This document shows, in pieces, positions 28,365 through 36,339 of a stretch of 50,812 bases of DNA (its first letter is position 1; each line of letters opens with the position of its first letter). Source of the DNA: JAGTVG01 sp964389805. Lineage in GTDB: Bacteria > Bacteroidota > Bacteroidia > Cytophagales > Cyclobacteriaceae. The stretch covers positions 1-50,812 of the forward strand of contig CAYMFU010000053.1 of the NCBI GenBank assembly GCA_964389805.1, written 5' to 3'. A program made the translations under genes and the position numbers. A model generated the notes under the pieces. The model was not told the origin of the DNA. It saw only the letters and a list, made by a program, of their open reading frames with translations, and did not search any database.

Positions 28365-29687
28365 ATGCGACGACGAACTTTTTTAAGATCTGCCGGAATT
28401 GCGATACCTTCCTTTTATGTATTCCCGAGACATGTGTTAGGCGGCAAGGGATTTACGGCCCCCAGCGACAAATTGAACATTGCTGCTGTTGGGGCTGGCG
28501 GTGTATGTAAGCATTATATTGATAATTGCAACAGTGAAAACATAGCTTTCTTATGTGATGTGGATGATGACCGGGCTGCAGAAACATATAGCCTTTACCC
28601 CAATGCTAAACGATACAAGGATTTTCGTACTATGTTTGAAAAGGAGGATAAATACATTGATGCAGTCATTGTAGGAACTCCTGATCACACTCATACTATA
28701 CCAGCCATTACGGCCATGCGGTTAGATAAGCACCTGTATTGTGCCAAGCCACTTACCAGAACCATCCATGAGTCAAGGCTATTGCTGAAGGTAGCCGGAG
28801 AAACGGCTGTAGCTACCCAGATGAGTACACAACAGAATGCTTCTGATGACCACAGGCTACTATGTGAGATGGTATGGAGTGGCGTTATTGGGAATGTTTA
28901 TGAGGCGCATACCTGGTCAAACCGGCCTATATGGCCGCAGGGTATGGAAAGGCCGGAAGAGCATGAATCTATACCCGATACCCTGGACTGGAACCTATGG
29001 TTAGGTCCGGCGGAAAAACGTCCTTTCCACTCTGCGTATGTCCCTTTTAAATGGAGGGGATGGTATGATTTCGGCACCGGCGCATTAGGCGATATGGGCT
29101 GCCATCAGTTCGATCCGATCGTGAAAGCTTTAAAACTGAAACAGCCATACCGCGTACAGGCTTCTTCTTCCAAACTATATGAAGAAACGTTTCCTGTTGC
29201 TTCAATCGTTCATTACGACTTCGAAGCCCGGGAAGGAATGCCCCCTGTAAAAGTGACCTGGTACGATGGGGGTTTAAAACCAAGAAAACCTGATGAACTG
29301 GATCCTGACGTTGAATTTGGAGATTGGAATGGAGGATTGTTATTGATCGGTGAAAAAGGTAAAATATTATGTGATGCGGTAGGTAATAAGCCAATGCTTC
29401 TTCCAAAGAAAAGGAATGATGAATTTACACCTCCTGCACAAACCCTGCCCCGGTCTATTGGTCATTATAAGGAATGGATAGAGGCTTCTAAAGGGGGTAA
29501 ACCTGCAGGAGCGAATTTTGAATACGGATGCCCGGTAACTGAATTGGTTCTGCTGGGGAATATTGCCGTCCGTACCCAGCAGATACTTGAATGGGACTAT
29601 GAAAAAATGCAAATTACAAACAGCACCGAAGCCAATGACATGATCAGCCAGGAATATTATAATGGCTGGATATTAGAAAACTTATAA
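28365..29687 (+). CDS. exported Gfo/Idh/MocA family oxidoreductase, AKP variant
   Basis: The protein has 440 residues with an N-terminal Arg-rich leader MRRRTFLRS and a short hydrophobic run, Tat-like. The Rossmann loop is AVGAGGV (41-47) and Asp65/Asp67 (CDVD) follow the second strand. The usual EKP motif reads AKP at 127-129 (CAKPLTR): the Lys is kept and the Glu is replaced, as in a known subgroup of secreted paralogs. The C-terminal domain has WYDFGTGALGDMGCHQFDPI (about 226-245), a subgroup signature with His near the active site. It is distinct from the two paralogs at 452 and 6250. It precedes a nitroreductase gene by 32 bases. The substrate is unknown. Confidence 0.87.
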   Translation: MRRRTFLRSAGIAIPSFYVFPRHVLGGKGFTAPSDKLNIAAVGAGGVCKHYIDNCNSENIAFLCDVDDDRAAETYSLYPNAKRYKDFRTMFEKEDKYIDAVIVGTPDHTHTIPAITAMRLDKHLYCAKPLTRTIHESRLLLKVAGETAVATQMSTQQNASDDHRLLCEMVWSGVIGNVYEAHTWSNRPIWPQGMERPEEHESIPDTLDWNLWLGPAEKRPFHSAYVPFKWRGWYDFGTGALGDMGCHQFDPIVKALKLKQPYRVQASSSKLYEETFPVASIVHYDFEAREGMPPVKVTWYDGGLKPRKPDELDPDVEFGDWNGGLLLIGEKGKILCDAVGNKPMLLPKKRNDEFTPPAQTLPRSIGHYKEWIEASKGGKPAGANFEYGCPVTELVLLGNIAVRTQQILEWDYEKMQITNSTEANDMISQEYYNGWILENL

Positions 29688-29719
29688 TACACACTCTTAA
29701 TCCAAAATATTCGATATAT

Positions 29720-30523
29720 ATGACAAATAAAATTGACAGGATACAGCTGGGCCAACTTATCCGGTTCAAAGCACATATGCTGGATGTAGCAACAAAAACT
29801 ATAAATATAGATGTACAAGCCAGGCAGGCTGACCTGGAGGAACTGGAAAAATTAATTGAAGAATGGATCAAACGGGATTATCCGCAGGGTCCGGATATAT
29901 TATGGGCGAAACAACGTATTCATAATTTTAAAAAGATAAAAAATGAAGACAGCACGGCTATAATCATCCAGCCCGCTGATGAGACAAAGCGTATCCCACA
30001 AGATATATTTTCAGTTATTAAAGACCGGAGAAGCGTCCGTTACTGGAAAAAGAAAGTTGTCCCACGAGAAATAATTCACAAAGTCATAGAAGCTGCAACC
30101 TATGCCCCAACTGCTTTTAACAGAATGGAATGGCGCTTTTTTGTCGCCGAAACACCTCTTGAAAGTATGGAAAAAGGGGATGCCAGTAATGCCAGCATGT
30201 TTTCTAAAGCACCTGTCAGAATATTTGTCGCTGCAGACGAACGCTTATTTTTCGAAAAATATTCCGGTGCAATGGACACGGGCTTTGCGTTACAAAATTT
30301 AATCCTGGCAGCTCATGCTCTTGGCTTAGGCACTTGTCTTATCTATCAGGGAGAATTCGTTAATCCCGATATGATGAAAAAACATTACAACATACCTACA
30401 CATATGAAGGTATATTGCGCTGTAACCCTTGGATATCCGGATGAAAATCCAGAAACGCCTGCAAGAATGGAAGTGGATGAGGTAACCGAGTATTTAGGCG
30501 TAATACCTAATCCGGATTTTTAA
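29720..30523 (+). CDS. nitroreductase family protein with N-terminal extension
   Basis: The protein has 267 residues. Residues 1-85 form a helical extension (KTINIDVQARQADLEELEKL) not part of the fold. The FMN-binding nitroreductase domain begins near residue 99 (IKDRRSVRYW). It shows TYAPTAFNRMEWRFFVAETP and the glycine-rich end AAHALGLGTCLIYQGEFV. Members reduce nitro groups, quinones, flavins or halogenated aromatics with NAD(P)H. There are no iron-sulphur cysteines. It lies upstream of an AhpD-like gene (60-base gap). It is clearly different from the deiodinase-like homolog at 33274. The substrate is unknown. Confidence 0.85.
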   Translation: MTNKIDRIQLGQLIRFKAHMLDVATKTINIDVQARQADLEELEKLIEEWIKRDYPQGPDILWAKQRIHNFKKIKNEDSTAIIIQPADETKRIPQDIFSVIKDRRSVRYWKKKVVPREIIHKVIEAATYAPTAFNRMEWRFFVAETPLESMEKGDASNASMFSKAPVRIFVAADERLFFEKYSGAMDTGFALQNLILAAHALGLGTCLIYQGEFVNPDMMKKHYNIPTHMKVYCAVTLGYPDENPETPARMEVDEVTEYLGVIPNPDF

Positions 30524-30583
30524 TTATTGAATTCAAAGATTTAATATTACAATAAACCTCGAATCTTCATTAAAATACAACTC

Positions 30584-30940
30584 ATGATGGATAAGGAGGA
30601 TATCAACAAAATTGAAAAGATCATAGTCGACCGAAAGAAGGCCCATAAGTATTATTCAGAAAAATCCCCGGTCTATAAGTCGTTTGTTCATATGGAACAG
30701 GTAACATATACCGCAGGGCATCTGGATAAGAAATATAAAGAGATGATCGCTATCGGGATCTCTATTCGGATCAATTGCGAATCGTGCCTGGAATGGCACA
30801 TCAAACAAGGTTTAGATCACGGTGCCAGTAATGAAGAAATTATAGAAGCCATCGAGGTGGGGATTGAAATGGGAGGTGGCCCTGCAACGGTATCAAGTAG
30901 GTTTGCATTGAGTGCTCTGGAGTACTACACGGAAGGTTGA
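30584..30940 (+). CDS. AhpD-like/carboxymuconolactone-decarboxylase family protein
   Basis: This 118-residue all-helical protein has the AhpD-type redox signature Glu53-x11-Cys65-x2-Cys68-x3-His72 (CESCLEWH). This signature marks the peroxiredoxin-reductase-like half of the carboxymuconolactone-decarboxylase superfamily rather than the true decarboxylase, which lacks the CxxC. The C-terminal half carries EAIEVGIEMGGGPA. No peroxiredoxin gene is next to it, so the partner is unknown. It probably acts as a small thiol-disulfide or peroxide-handling protein beside the flavin enzymes of this region. Confidence 0.86.
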   Translation: MMDKEDINKIEKIIVDRKKAHKYYSEKSPVYKSFVHMEQVTYTAGHLDKKYKEMIAIGISIRINCESCLEWHIKQGLDHGASNEEIIEAIEVGIEMGGGPATVSSRFALSALEYYTEG

Positions 30941-31080
30941 AACAGGGCGGACTTAAAGATTAAAGCAGAAAGGGGATCAATCCAAACTATCCTATTTTAT
31001 CTATATTCAAGGAATCTCTTACAATTTATGGGTGTATAGATTAAATTTGAATCTTTATTCCTTTTACAAGTGAAAATATA

Positions 31081-32532
31081 GTGGATAAGACCAAGTCATT
31101 AGTTTCAATTTTTAAAAACCATTTCGGCAATGAAGTAGAGAAAATTGCCGCATTGCCAAGATCGGGTTCATATCGAGAATATTACCGGCTTAGAGGTCAG
31201 GGGAACACAGCCATAGGTGTGTATAATTACGACCGCAAAGAAAACGAGGCATTTTTAAGCTTTACTAAACATTTCCTATCCAAAGGCCTCCTGGTGCCTA
31301 AGGTATACGAAGAAAACCTGGATGAAAACATTTATCTTCTGGAGGACCTGGGCGACACTTCACTTTTTTCCTTTCTTAACGATCACCGCGAAAACGACGA
31401 TTTCCCGCCATCAGCCATAGAATTGTACAAAAATGTTCTTGAACAATTACCCGGCTTTCAGATAAAAGGAGATGATGGCCTTAATTATTCAGTTTGTTAT
31501 CCCCGGGATAGTTTTGACAAACAATCTATGATGTGGGATCTGAACTATTTTAAATATTATTTCCTAAAGCTGGCAAAGGTACCTTTCGATGAACAGGAAC
31601 TTGAAGACGATTTTGAAACCTTTTCGGACTGGCTTTTGTCTGAAGATGGTGATTATTTCCTCTACCGTGATTTTCAGTCCAGGAATGTAATGGTTCATAA
31701 TGGGGAACCTTATTTTATCGATTATCAGGGAGGACGAAAGGGTGCATTACAATACGACGTGGCCTCATTATTGTTTGATGCCAAGGCGGATATTCCTCCG
31801 ATAGTCAGGGAGGAGTTATTAGATCATTATCTGCAACACCTTGGGAAATACAAGCCTGTTGATGGAAAGAAATTTAAAGATTTCTATACGGGATTTGCAC
31901 TGATTCGCCTTATGCAAGCTATGGGGGCCTTTGGTTTCAGGGGGTTTTATGAAAAAAAACCACACTTCCTGGCAAGCATACCCTATGCGATCATGAATCT
32001 TTCCTATATACTTGATCATTCTGAGCTTCCTGTAAAAATTCCTCATTTGATCAGTGTACTTGGATCTTTACAAGATTCACCTGAACTAAAACAATTCAGC
32101 GATACCAGAAAGCATAATGGTAAACTTGTTATTGAAATTAATAGTTTTTCCTACCGTCGTGGCATCCCAATAGATCAATCCGAAAATGGAGGTGGATTTG
32201 TCTTTGACTGCAGGGCCATTCATAATCCCGGTCGCTACCAGGAATATAAGGACCTGACTGGAAATGATGAAGAAGTAATATCTTTTTTAAAATCCCAAAG
32301 CCAGGCTGATCAATTTGTTCAGAACACGTTTGAGATAGTAAGACAATCTGTTAATGTATATCTGGGAAGAAATTTCACCAACCTGATGGTTAATTTTGGA
32401 TGCACCGGGGGGCAACACAGGTCAGTTTACTGTGCAAACCGGATGCGATCCCTGTTAGCCAATGAGTTCAAGGATTCCATTGATTTATATGTCCATCACC
32501 GGGAACAGGAATTAAAAGATTTAGGTCTATGA
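31081..32532 (+). CDS. AmgK-like anomeric amino-sugar kinase fused to a RapZ C-terminal domain
   Basis: The protein has 483 residues from a GTG start; no in-frame ATG exists before residue 150. Residues 1-330 are an aminoglycoside-phosphotransferase-type kinase: loop RSGSYREYYR (27-36), Brenner motif YRDFQSRN with Asp197 and Asn202, and the metal-binding Asp214 in FIDYQGG. Residues about 345-480 match the RapZ C-terminal domain: FVFDCRAIHNPG (373-384), LTGNDEEVISFL and GCTGGQHRSVY (440-450), nearly identical to the E. coli GCTGGKHRSVY loop. E. coli RapZ uses that domain to bind glucosamine-6-phosphate. AmgK phosphorylates MurNAc/GlcNAc at the anomeric carbon in cell-wall recycling. The next gene, MurU-like, overlaps by four bases, which supports AmgK. 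A kinase regulated by an amino-sugar phosphate is an inference. Confidence 0.85.
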   Translation: MDKTKSLVSIFKNHFGNEVEKIAALPRSGSYREYYRLRGQGNTAIGVYNYDRKENEAFLSFTKHFLSKGLLVPKVYEENLDENIYLLEDLGDTSLFSFLNDHRENDDFPPSAIELYKNVLEQLPGFQIKGDDGLNYSVCYPRDSFDKQSMMWDLNYFKYYFLKLAKVPFDEQELEDDFETFSDWLLSEDGDYFLYRDFQSRNVMVHNGEPYFIDYQGGRKGALQYDVASLLFDAKADIPPIVREELLDHYLQHLGKYKPVDGKKFKDFYTGFALIRLMQAMGAFGFRGFYEKKPHFLASIPYAIMNLSYILDHSELPVKIPHLISVLGSLQDSPELKQFSDTRKHNGKLVIEINSFSYRRGIPIDQSENGGGFVFDCRAIHNPGRYQEYKDLTGNDEEVISFLKSQSQADQFVQNTFEIVRQSVNVYLGRNFTNLMVNFGCTGGQHRSVYCANRMRSLLANEFKDSIDLYVHHREQELKDLGL

Positions 32533-33266
32533 AAGCGATGATTCTAGCAGCTGGGCTGGGTACCCGGCTTCGCCCCTTAACAGAAAATGTTCCAAAAGCC
32601 CTGGTAGAAATCAAAGGGAAACCCATCCTGGAAATCATTATTCTTCAGTTGAAAAGCTATGGATTTAAAGACATTATTGTGAATATCCACCATCATTATG
32701 ATCTTATGATCGATTATCTCAGGGCCAATAATAATTTCGGTGTGAACATTCAGATCTCAGATGAAAAAGACGAGGTGCTTGATACGGGTGGAGGCATTAA
32801 AAAAGCTTCCTGGTTCCTGGACGACAATAAACCTTTCCTTGTCCATAATGTAGATGTTATTTCTGATATTAACCTGAAGGACATGTATGAATTTCATTGC
32901 AGGCGTCATCCACTAGCTACTCTTGCGGTAAAGGACAAGGATAGCAGCCGGAGCCTCGTGTTTGACCATTCCTACAGATTATTTGGCTGGGAAAATTCAG
33001 CGACCGGTGAATCCAGGATTATTTCAACCCTGGAAAAAGCTGACAAGACCAATATTGGGTTTTGTGGAATTCATGTGATCGATCCAGATATATTTCATCA
33101 TATGGGGGCAAAAGAAAAATTTTCTATTATAAGCACCTATATGAATGTGTCATTAGAACATCCAATAATAGGCTACCCTGTAGAGCAAAACCTCTGGATG
33201 GACATTGGCTGTTTTGAGAAGCTTGAATACGCACAAACGATTGATCCGAAGATCTATCTAAAATAG
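32529..33266 (+). CDS. murU: MurU-like nucleotidyltransferase (N-acetylmuramate 1-phosphate uridylyltransferase)
   Basis: This is a 245-residue sugar-phosphate nucleotidyltransferase. The N-terminal signature is LAAGLGTRLRPLT (6-18) with Lys23 from PKAL, and the metal-binding Asp109 is in HNVDV. The sequence ends without the left-handed beta-helix of bifunctional GlmU-type enzymes, so it is the short form. The start ATG overlaps the stop of the AmgK-like gene (ATGA at 32529-32532), so the two are translationally coupled. In the known AmgK/MurU pathway, the kinase makes MurNAc 1-phosphate and MurU turns it into UDP-MurNAc, bypassing de novo synthesis. The family is certain. The exact sugar (MurNAc rather than GlcNAc or mannose) is inferred from context. 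Confidence 0.82.
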   Translation: MKAMILAAGLGTRLRPLTENVPKALVEIKGKPILEIIILQLKSYGFKDIIVNIHHHYDLMIDYLRANNNFGVNIQISDEKDEVLDTGGGIKKASWFLDDNKPFLVHNVDVISDINLKDMYEFHCRRHPLATLAVKDKDSSRSLVFDHSYRLFGWENSATGESRIISTLEKADKTNIGFCGIHVIDPDIFHHMGAKEKFSIISTYMNVSLEHPIIGYPVEQNLWMDIGCFEKLEYAQTIDPKIYLK

Positions 33267-33273
33267 TGGTTAA

Positions 33274-33966
33274 ATGAGTAAAAAAGACTTCCAGATCATA
33301 AAGGGGCATAAACATATACCCTATCGACCTCAAAAATACCCTGAAGATGAAATGATTGACAGGGCAAAAGGTTTTTATGAGATGGCCCGGGGAAGGAGAA
33401 CCATCAGGGCATTTTCAAAAAAACCTGTCCCAAAGGAAATTATGACCGATTTAATCAGGACCGCCGGCACCTCTCCATCCGGAGCTCATAAACAGCCATG
33501 GACCTTCTGCCTGGTATCTAATCCTGCAATCAAGAAGCAAATACGTATTGCCGCTGAAGAAGAAGAATATCAAAGCTATCATAAGCGTATGAGTAAAGAA
33601 TGGCTAAAGGATCTTGAACCAATGGGTACAGATTGGAACAAACCATTTATAGAAACAGCCCCCTGGCTGATCGTTGCATTCAGAAAAATATATGATATGG
33701 ACAAGAATGGTCTTAAAACAAACAACTACTATGTTACCGAATCTATTGGCCTTGCCTGTGGCATGTTACTATTAGCTATTAACAATGCGGGTTTATCCGC
33801 CCTGACCCATACACCCAGTCCAATGAATTTTCTATCTTCTATATTGGATCGCCCCGACAACGAAAGGCCCTTTCTATTGATCCCTGTAGGCTATGCTGAT
33901 GACGATGCTTACGTGCCGGATATACATCGCAAGAAGTTGGATGATATTTGTATAGTGTATGAGTAA
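33274..33966 (+). CDS. iodotyrosine-deiodinase-like flavoprotein (nitroreductase superfamily)
   Basis: The protein has 230 residues. The flavin-binding nitroreductase domain has RRTIRAFSKKPVPKEI, TSPSGAHKQPWTF (66-78) and GMLLLAINNAGLSALTHTPS. It matches vertebrate iodotyrosine deiodinase closely. The substrate-binding Glu/Tyr/Lys triad (human Glu157, Tyr161, Lys182) is kept with exact spacing as Glu98, Tyr102 and Lys123. The end matches too: NERPFLLIPVGYADDDAYVP against the human NEKLLMLLPVGYP-type segment. Bacterial homologs exist, and the one from Haliscomenobacter has been studied as a dehalogenase. It probably reductively removes iodine or another halogen from a tyrosine-like compound using FMN. 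It begins seven bases after the MurU-like gene, which is an odd operon partner. Confidence 0.86.
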   Translation: MSKKDFQIIKGHKHIPYRPQKYPEDEMIDRAKGFYEMARGRRTIRAFSKKPVPKEIMTDLIRTAGTSPSGAHKQPWTFCLVSNPAIKKQIRIAAEEEEYQSYHKRMSKEWLKDLEPMGTDWNKPFIETAPWLIVAFRKIYDMDKNGLKTNNYYVTESIGLACGMLLLAINNAGLSALTHTPSPMNFLSSILDRPDNERPFLLIPVGYADDDAYVPDIHRKKLDDICIVYE

Positions 33967-34034
33967 AAACTCCTAATAGGTCGGCGGAAAAGAAAAGAAT
34001 ATAATACGGGATCGGATGGAGAATCTGTCAATTC

Positions 34035-34967
34035 TTATATTTTAGGTAAGTATATACCCGCGATCATGCACCTGGCGCTGCCTCCACCAAATTTCTCAAT
34101 TTGCGGAATAGGTGCCAATAATAGGTTCCCATTCTTTGATAATCTGTCAATCTGGTGATTCCCAAGTGAAGCATGAGCATTTTCTGACATGACAATGATT
34201 ACTTCTTTGTCCCTGTTAAGGACTTCAATCATATTTCCTGCAAAGGAATTCAGCTGTCTGAAATTGATATCTATCACCTCGTATCCTGTCCTATCAAAAG
34301 AACGCATAAGCTTGAGGCGCGTTGATTCATCAGGAATGGCCTCCAGGCAGATCACTACAAATCCGGATCCTACGCACATCATTACATTCGTATGATAAAT
34401 TTCTTTCCCTGAAGCATCTATTGCATCAAACATCAAACCTTTGTACTCCAATTCAGAACATAACTTAAAAAAGACTGATTCATCTGTTCTGGGCGAGCGG
34501 TTAGCATAAGCTATTTTATTTACGTAATCAAATACAACACTGCCTGTTCCTTCCAGGTATTGCCCATCTACTTCATGATTAGTATAATCCAAAATTCTTT
34601 CAATGTTAAAACCATGCTTGTTCTGCAATTCCGGTAAGATATCCATTCTTCTTTCGAGTCTTCTGTTTTCAGCCATCATTGGGTACAAGGCCACAGTACC
34701 ATCATGATGTAAGGATATCCAGTTATTTGGAAAAACAGAATCCGGCAACGCACTACCTTCTTCGTCGTCAATAATTATGGTCTCAATGTTGGCTTCAGAC
34801 AGGAGATCATGGAATTGATCGAATTCATTTCTGGCGGCCTGGCTAATTTCTTGTGAAGATCTTCCCTGGTCAGATATCTGAAAAGCATTGCTTTGGGCCG
34901 TCAATGGATTATATCCAAAATTTGATGGCCTGATCATCAATATAGATCCCGGGGCCTGGACTTGCAT
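34035..34967 (-). CDS. ctlX: CtlX-like citrulline hydrolase (arginine-deiminase-related amidinotransferase fold)
   Basis: This 310-residue protein of the guanidino-group-modifying superfamily has the expected active-site residues: DSVFPNNW with Asp76 and Asn81/82, Glu139 (YLEGTGS), His192 (IYHTNV) and the nucleophile Cys300 in GGGSARCM near the C-terminus. In Francisella, CtlX hydrolyses citrulline to ornithine, CO2 and ammonia; that role was described from a pathogen. The gene begins five bases after the hisIE stop, as the last gene of the his cluster. The biochemical link to histidine synthesis is unclear; a citrulline/ornithine or other ureido substrate is likely. The family is well supported; substrate identity in this organism is inferred. 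Confidence 0.8.
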   Translation of the reverse strand: MQVQAPGSILMIRPSNFGYNPLTAQSNAFQISDQGRSSQEISQAARNEFDQFHDLLSEANIETIIIDDEEGSALPDSVFPNNWISLHHDGTVALYPMMAENRRLERRMDILPELQNKHGFNIERILDYTNHEVDGQYLEGTGSVVFDYVNKIAYANRSPRTDESVFFKLCSELEYKGLMFDAIDASGKEIYHTNVMMCVGSGFVVICLEAIPDESTRLKLMRSFDRTGYEVIDINFRQLNSFAGNMIEVLNRDKEVIIVMSENAHASLGNHQIDRLSKNGNLLLAPIPQIEKFGGGSARCMIAGIYLPKI

Positions 34968-34972
34968 AATAC

Positions 34973-35566
34973 TTATTTATGACGGGATTCAAGAACTCCC
35001 ATTACTTCAGATATATCAATTTCCTTAGCCTCTAACAGGACAAGGTAATGAAACAGCAAATCCGCCGCTTCATTAAGGAATAAGTCCTTGTTATTGTCTT
35101 TGCCCTCAATAACGAGCTCAACAGCTTCTTCACCTACCTTTTGGGCTATTTTATTGATGCCTTTTTCAAAAAGAGAGCTGGTATAAGATTCCCCCGTTGG
35201 ATTTTCTTTTCGGTCCTTAATAACCTTAGAAAGGTATGCAATAAACTCTACGCCAACTTTATTCTCCTCATCAAAACAGGTGTCCTTACCCGTATGACAT
35301 ACCGGGCCATCAGGGATTGCCTTAAGGAGAATAGTATCCTTATCGCAATCAACATTTATCTCTTTTACATGAAGATAATTTCCGGAAGTTTCACCCTTTG
35401 TCCAGAGTTCATTCCTCGATCTGCTGAAAAAAGTAGCCAGTTTAGTATCAAGGGTTTTGTTGTAGGCTTCCTCATTCATAAAACCCAGCATTAAAACCTT
35501 ATTGGTCCGGTAATCCTGCACGATAGCAGGTATTAATCCATTTTGTTTGTCAAAATCCAATTTCAT
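34973..35566 (-). CDS. hisIE: histidine biosynthesis bifunctional protein HisIE
   Basis: The protein has 197 residues. The HisI (phosphoribosyl-AMP cyclohydrolase) half is residues 1-105, with SRSRNELWTKGETSGNYL (48-65) and the zinc/magnesium Cys and Asp residues in DCDKDT and GPVCHTGKDTCF. The HisE (phosphoribosyl-ATP pyrophosphatase) half is about 106-197, with the acidic helices KVGEEAVELVIEGK and LNEAADLLFHYLVLL. It performs the second and third steps of histidine synthesis. It lies 13 bases after hisF. Confidence 0.95.
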   Translation of the reverse strand: MKLDFDKQNGLIPAIVQDYRTNKVLMLGFMNEEAYNKTLDTKLATFFSRSRNELWTKGETSGNYLHVKEINVDCDKDTILLKAIPDGPVCHTGKDTCFDEENKVGVEFIAYLSKVIKDRKENPTGESYTSSLFEKGINKIAQKVGEEAVELVIEGKDNNKDLFLNEAADLLFHYLVLLEAKEIDISEVMGVLESRHK

Positions 35567-35579
35567 CCTAGTTTTTAGA

Positions 35580-36335
35580 TCAAATTCTCATGGGTATGCC
35601 ATACGATGCAATATACTTCTTTAAATCTGGTATATCAATCTCACGAAAGTGGAAAATACTTGCTGCCAATGCGGCATCGGCCTTCCCAGAATTGAAAGCA
35701 TCCACGAAATGGTGCTTGTTCCCCGCCCCACCTGAAGCAATCACCGGAATGGATAGCATGGAAGATACCTTATTCGTCAAATCATTGGCAAAACCGTTTT
35801 TGGTTCCGTCATGATCCATACTGGTTAATAAAATCTCTCCGGCACCCCGGTTCTCAACCTCTTTTACCCATTCCAGGGTATTTATTTCAGTTGGAGTACG
35901 CCCACCATGAATATGGACCTTATCCCTTTTCCCGTATTTCTTCGTATCAACAGCCACAACCACACACTGGCTCCCAAATTCCCTGGCCAGCAAATCGACT
36001 AGATCCGGATGGTCGATTGCTGCCGTATTGATCGAGATCTTGTCAGCCCCAGCATTAAGGCAAACTGATACATCTTCTATAGAAAGTATGCCTCCTCCCA
36101 CAGTAAATGGAATGTTTATCTCCGATGCCACCCTTCGAACCAGTTCCACAAGGGTTTTTCGCTTTTCAACAGTAGCTGTTATATCTAAGAATACAAGTTC
36201 ATCAGCTCCCTGCTCAGCATAAAGATTACCCAACTCGACAGCATCCCCGGCATCCCGGAGGTTCACAAAGTTCACCCCTTTCACTGTGCGTCCATCTTTT
36301 ACATCCAGACATGGTATGATCCTTTTAGTAAGCAT
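35580..36335 (-). CDS. hisF: imidazole glycerol phosphate synthase cyclase subunit HisF
   Basis: This 251-residue TIM barrel has the two catalytic aspartates at the canonical positions, Asp11 (CLDVKDG) and Asp130 (AVDTKK). Phosphate-binding glycines are in VGGGI (79-83) and ASGGAG near the C-terminus. It uses ammonia delivered by HisH to form imidazole glycerol phosphate and AICAR. It starts four bases after hisA, and hisH lies two genes upstream. Confidence 0.96.
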   Translation of the reverse strand: MLTKRIIPCLDVKDGRTVKGVNFVNLRDAGDAVELGNLYAEQGADELVFLDITATVEKRKTLVELVRRVASEINIPFTVGGGILSIEDVSVCLNAGADKISINTAAIDHPDLVDLLAREFGSQCVVVAVDTKKYGKRDKVHIHGGRTPTEINTLEWVKEVENRGAGEILLTSMDHDGTKNGFANDLTNKVSSMLSIPVIASGGAGNKHHFVDAFNSGKADAALAASIFHFREIDIPDLKKYIASYGIPMRI

Positions 36336-36339
36336 ATTC

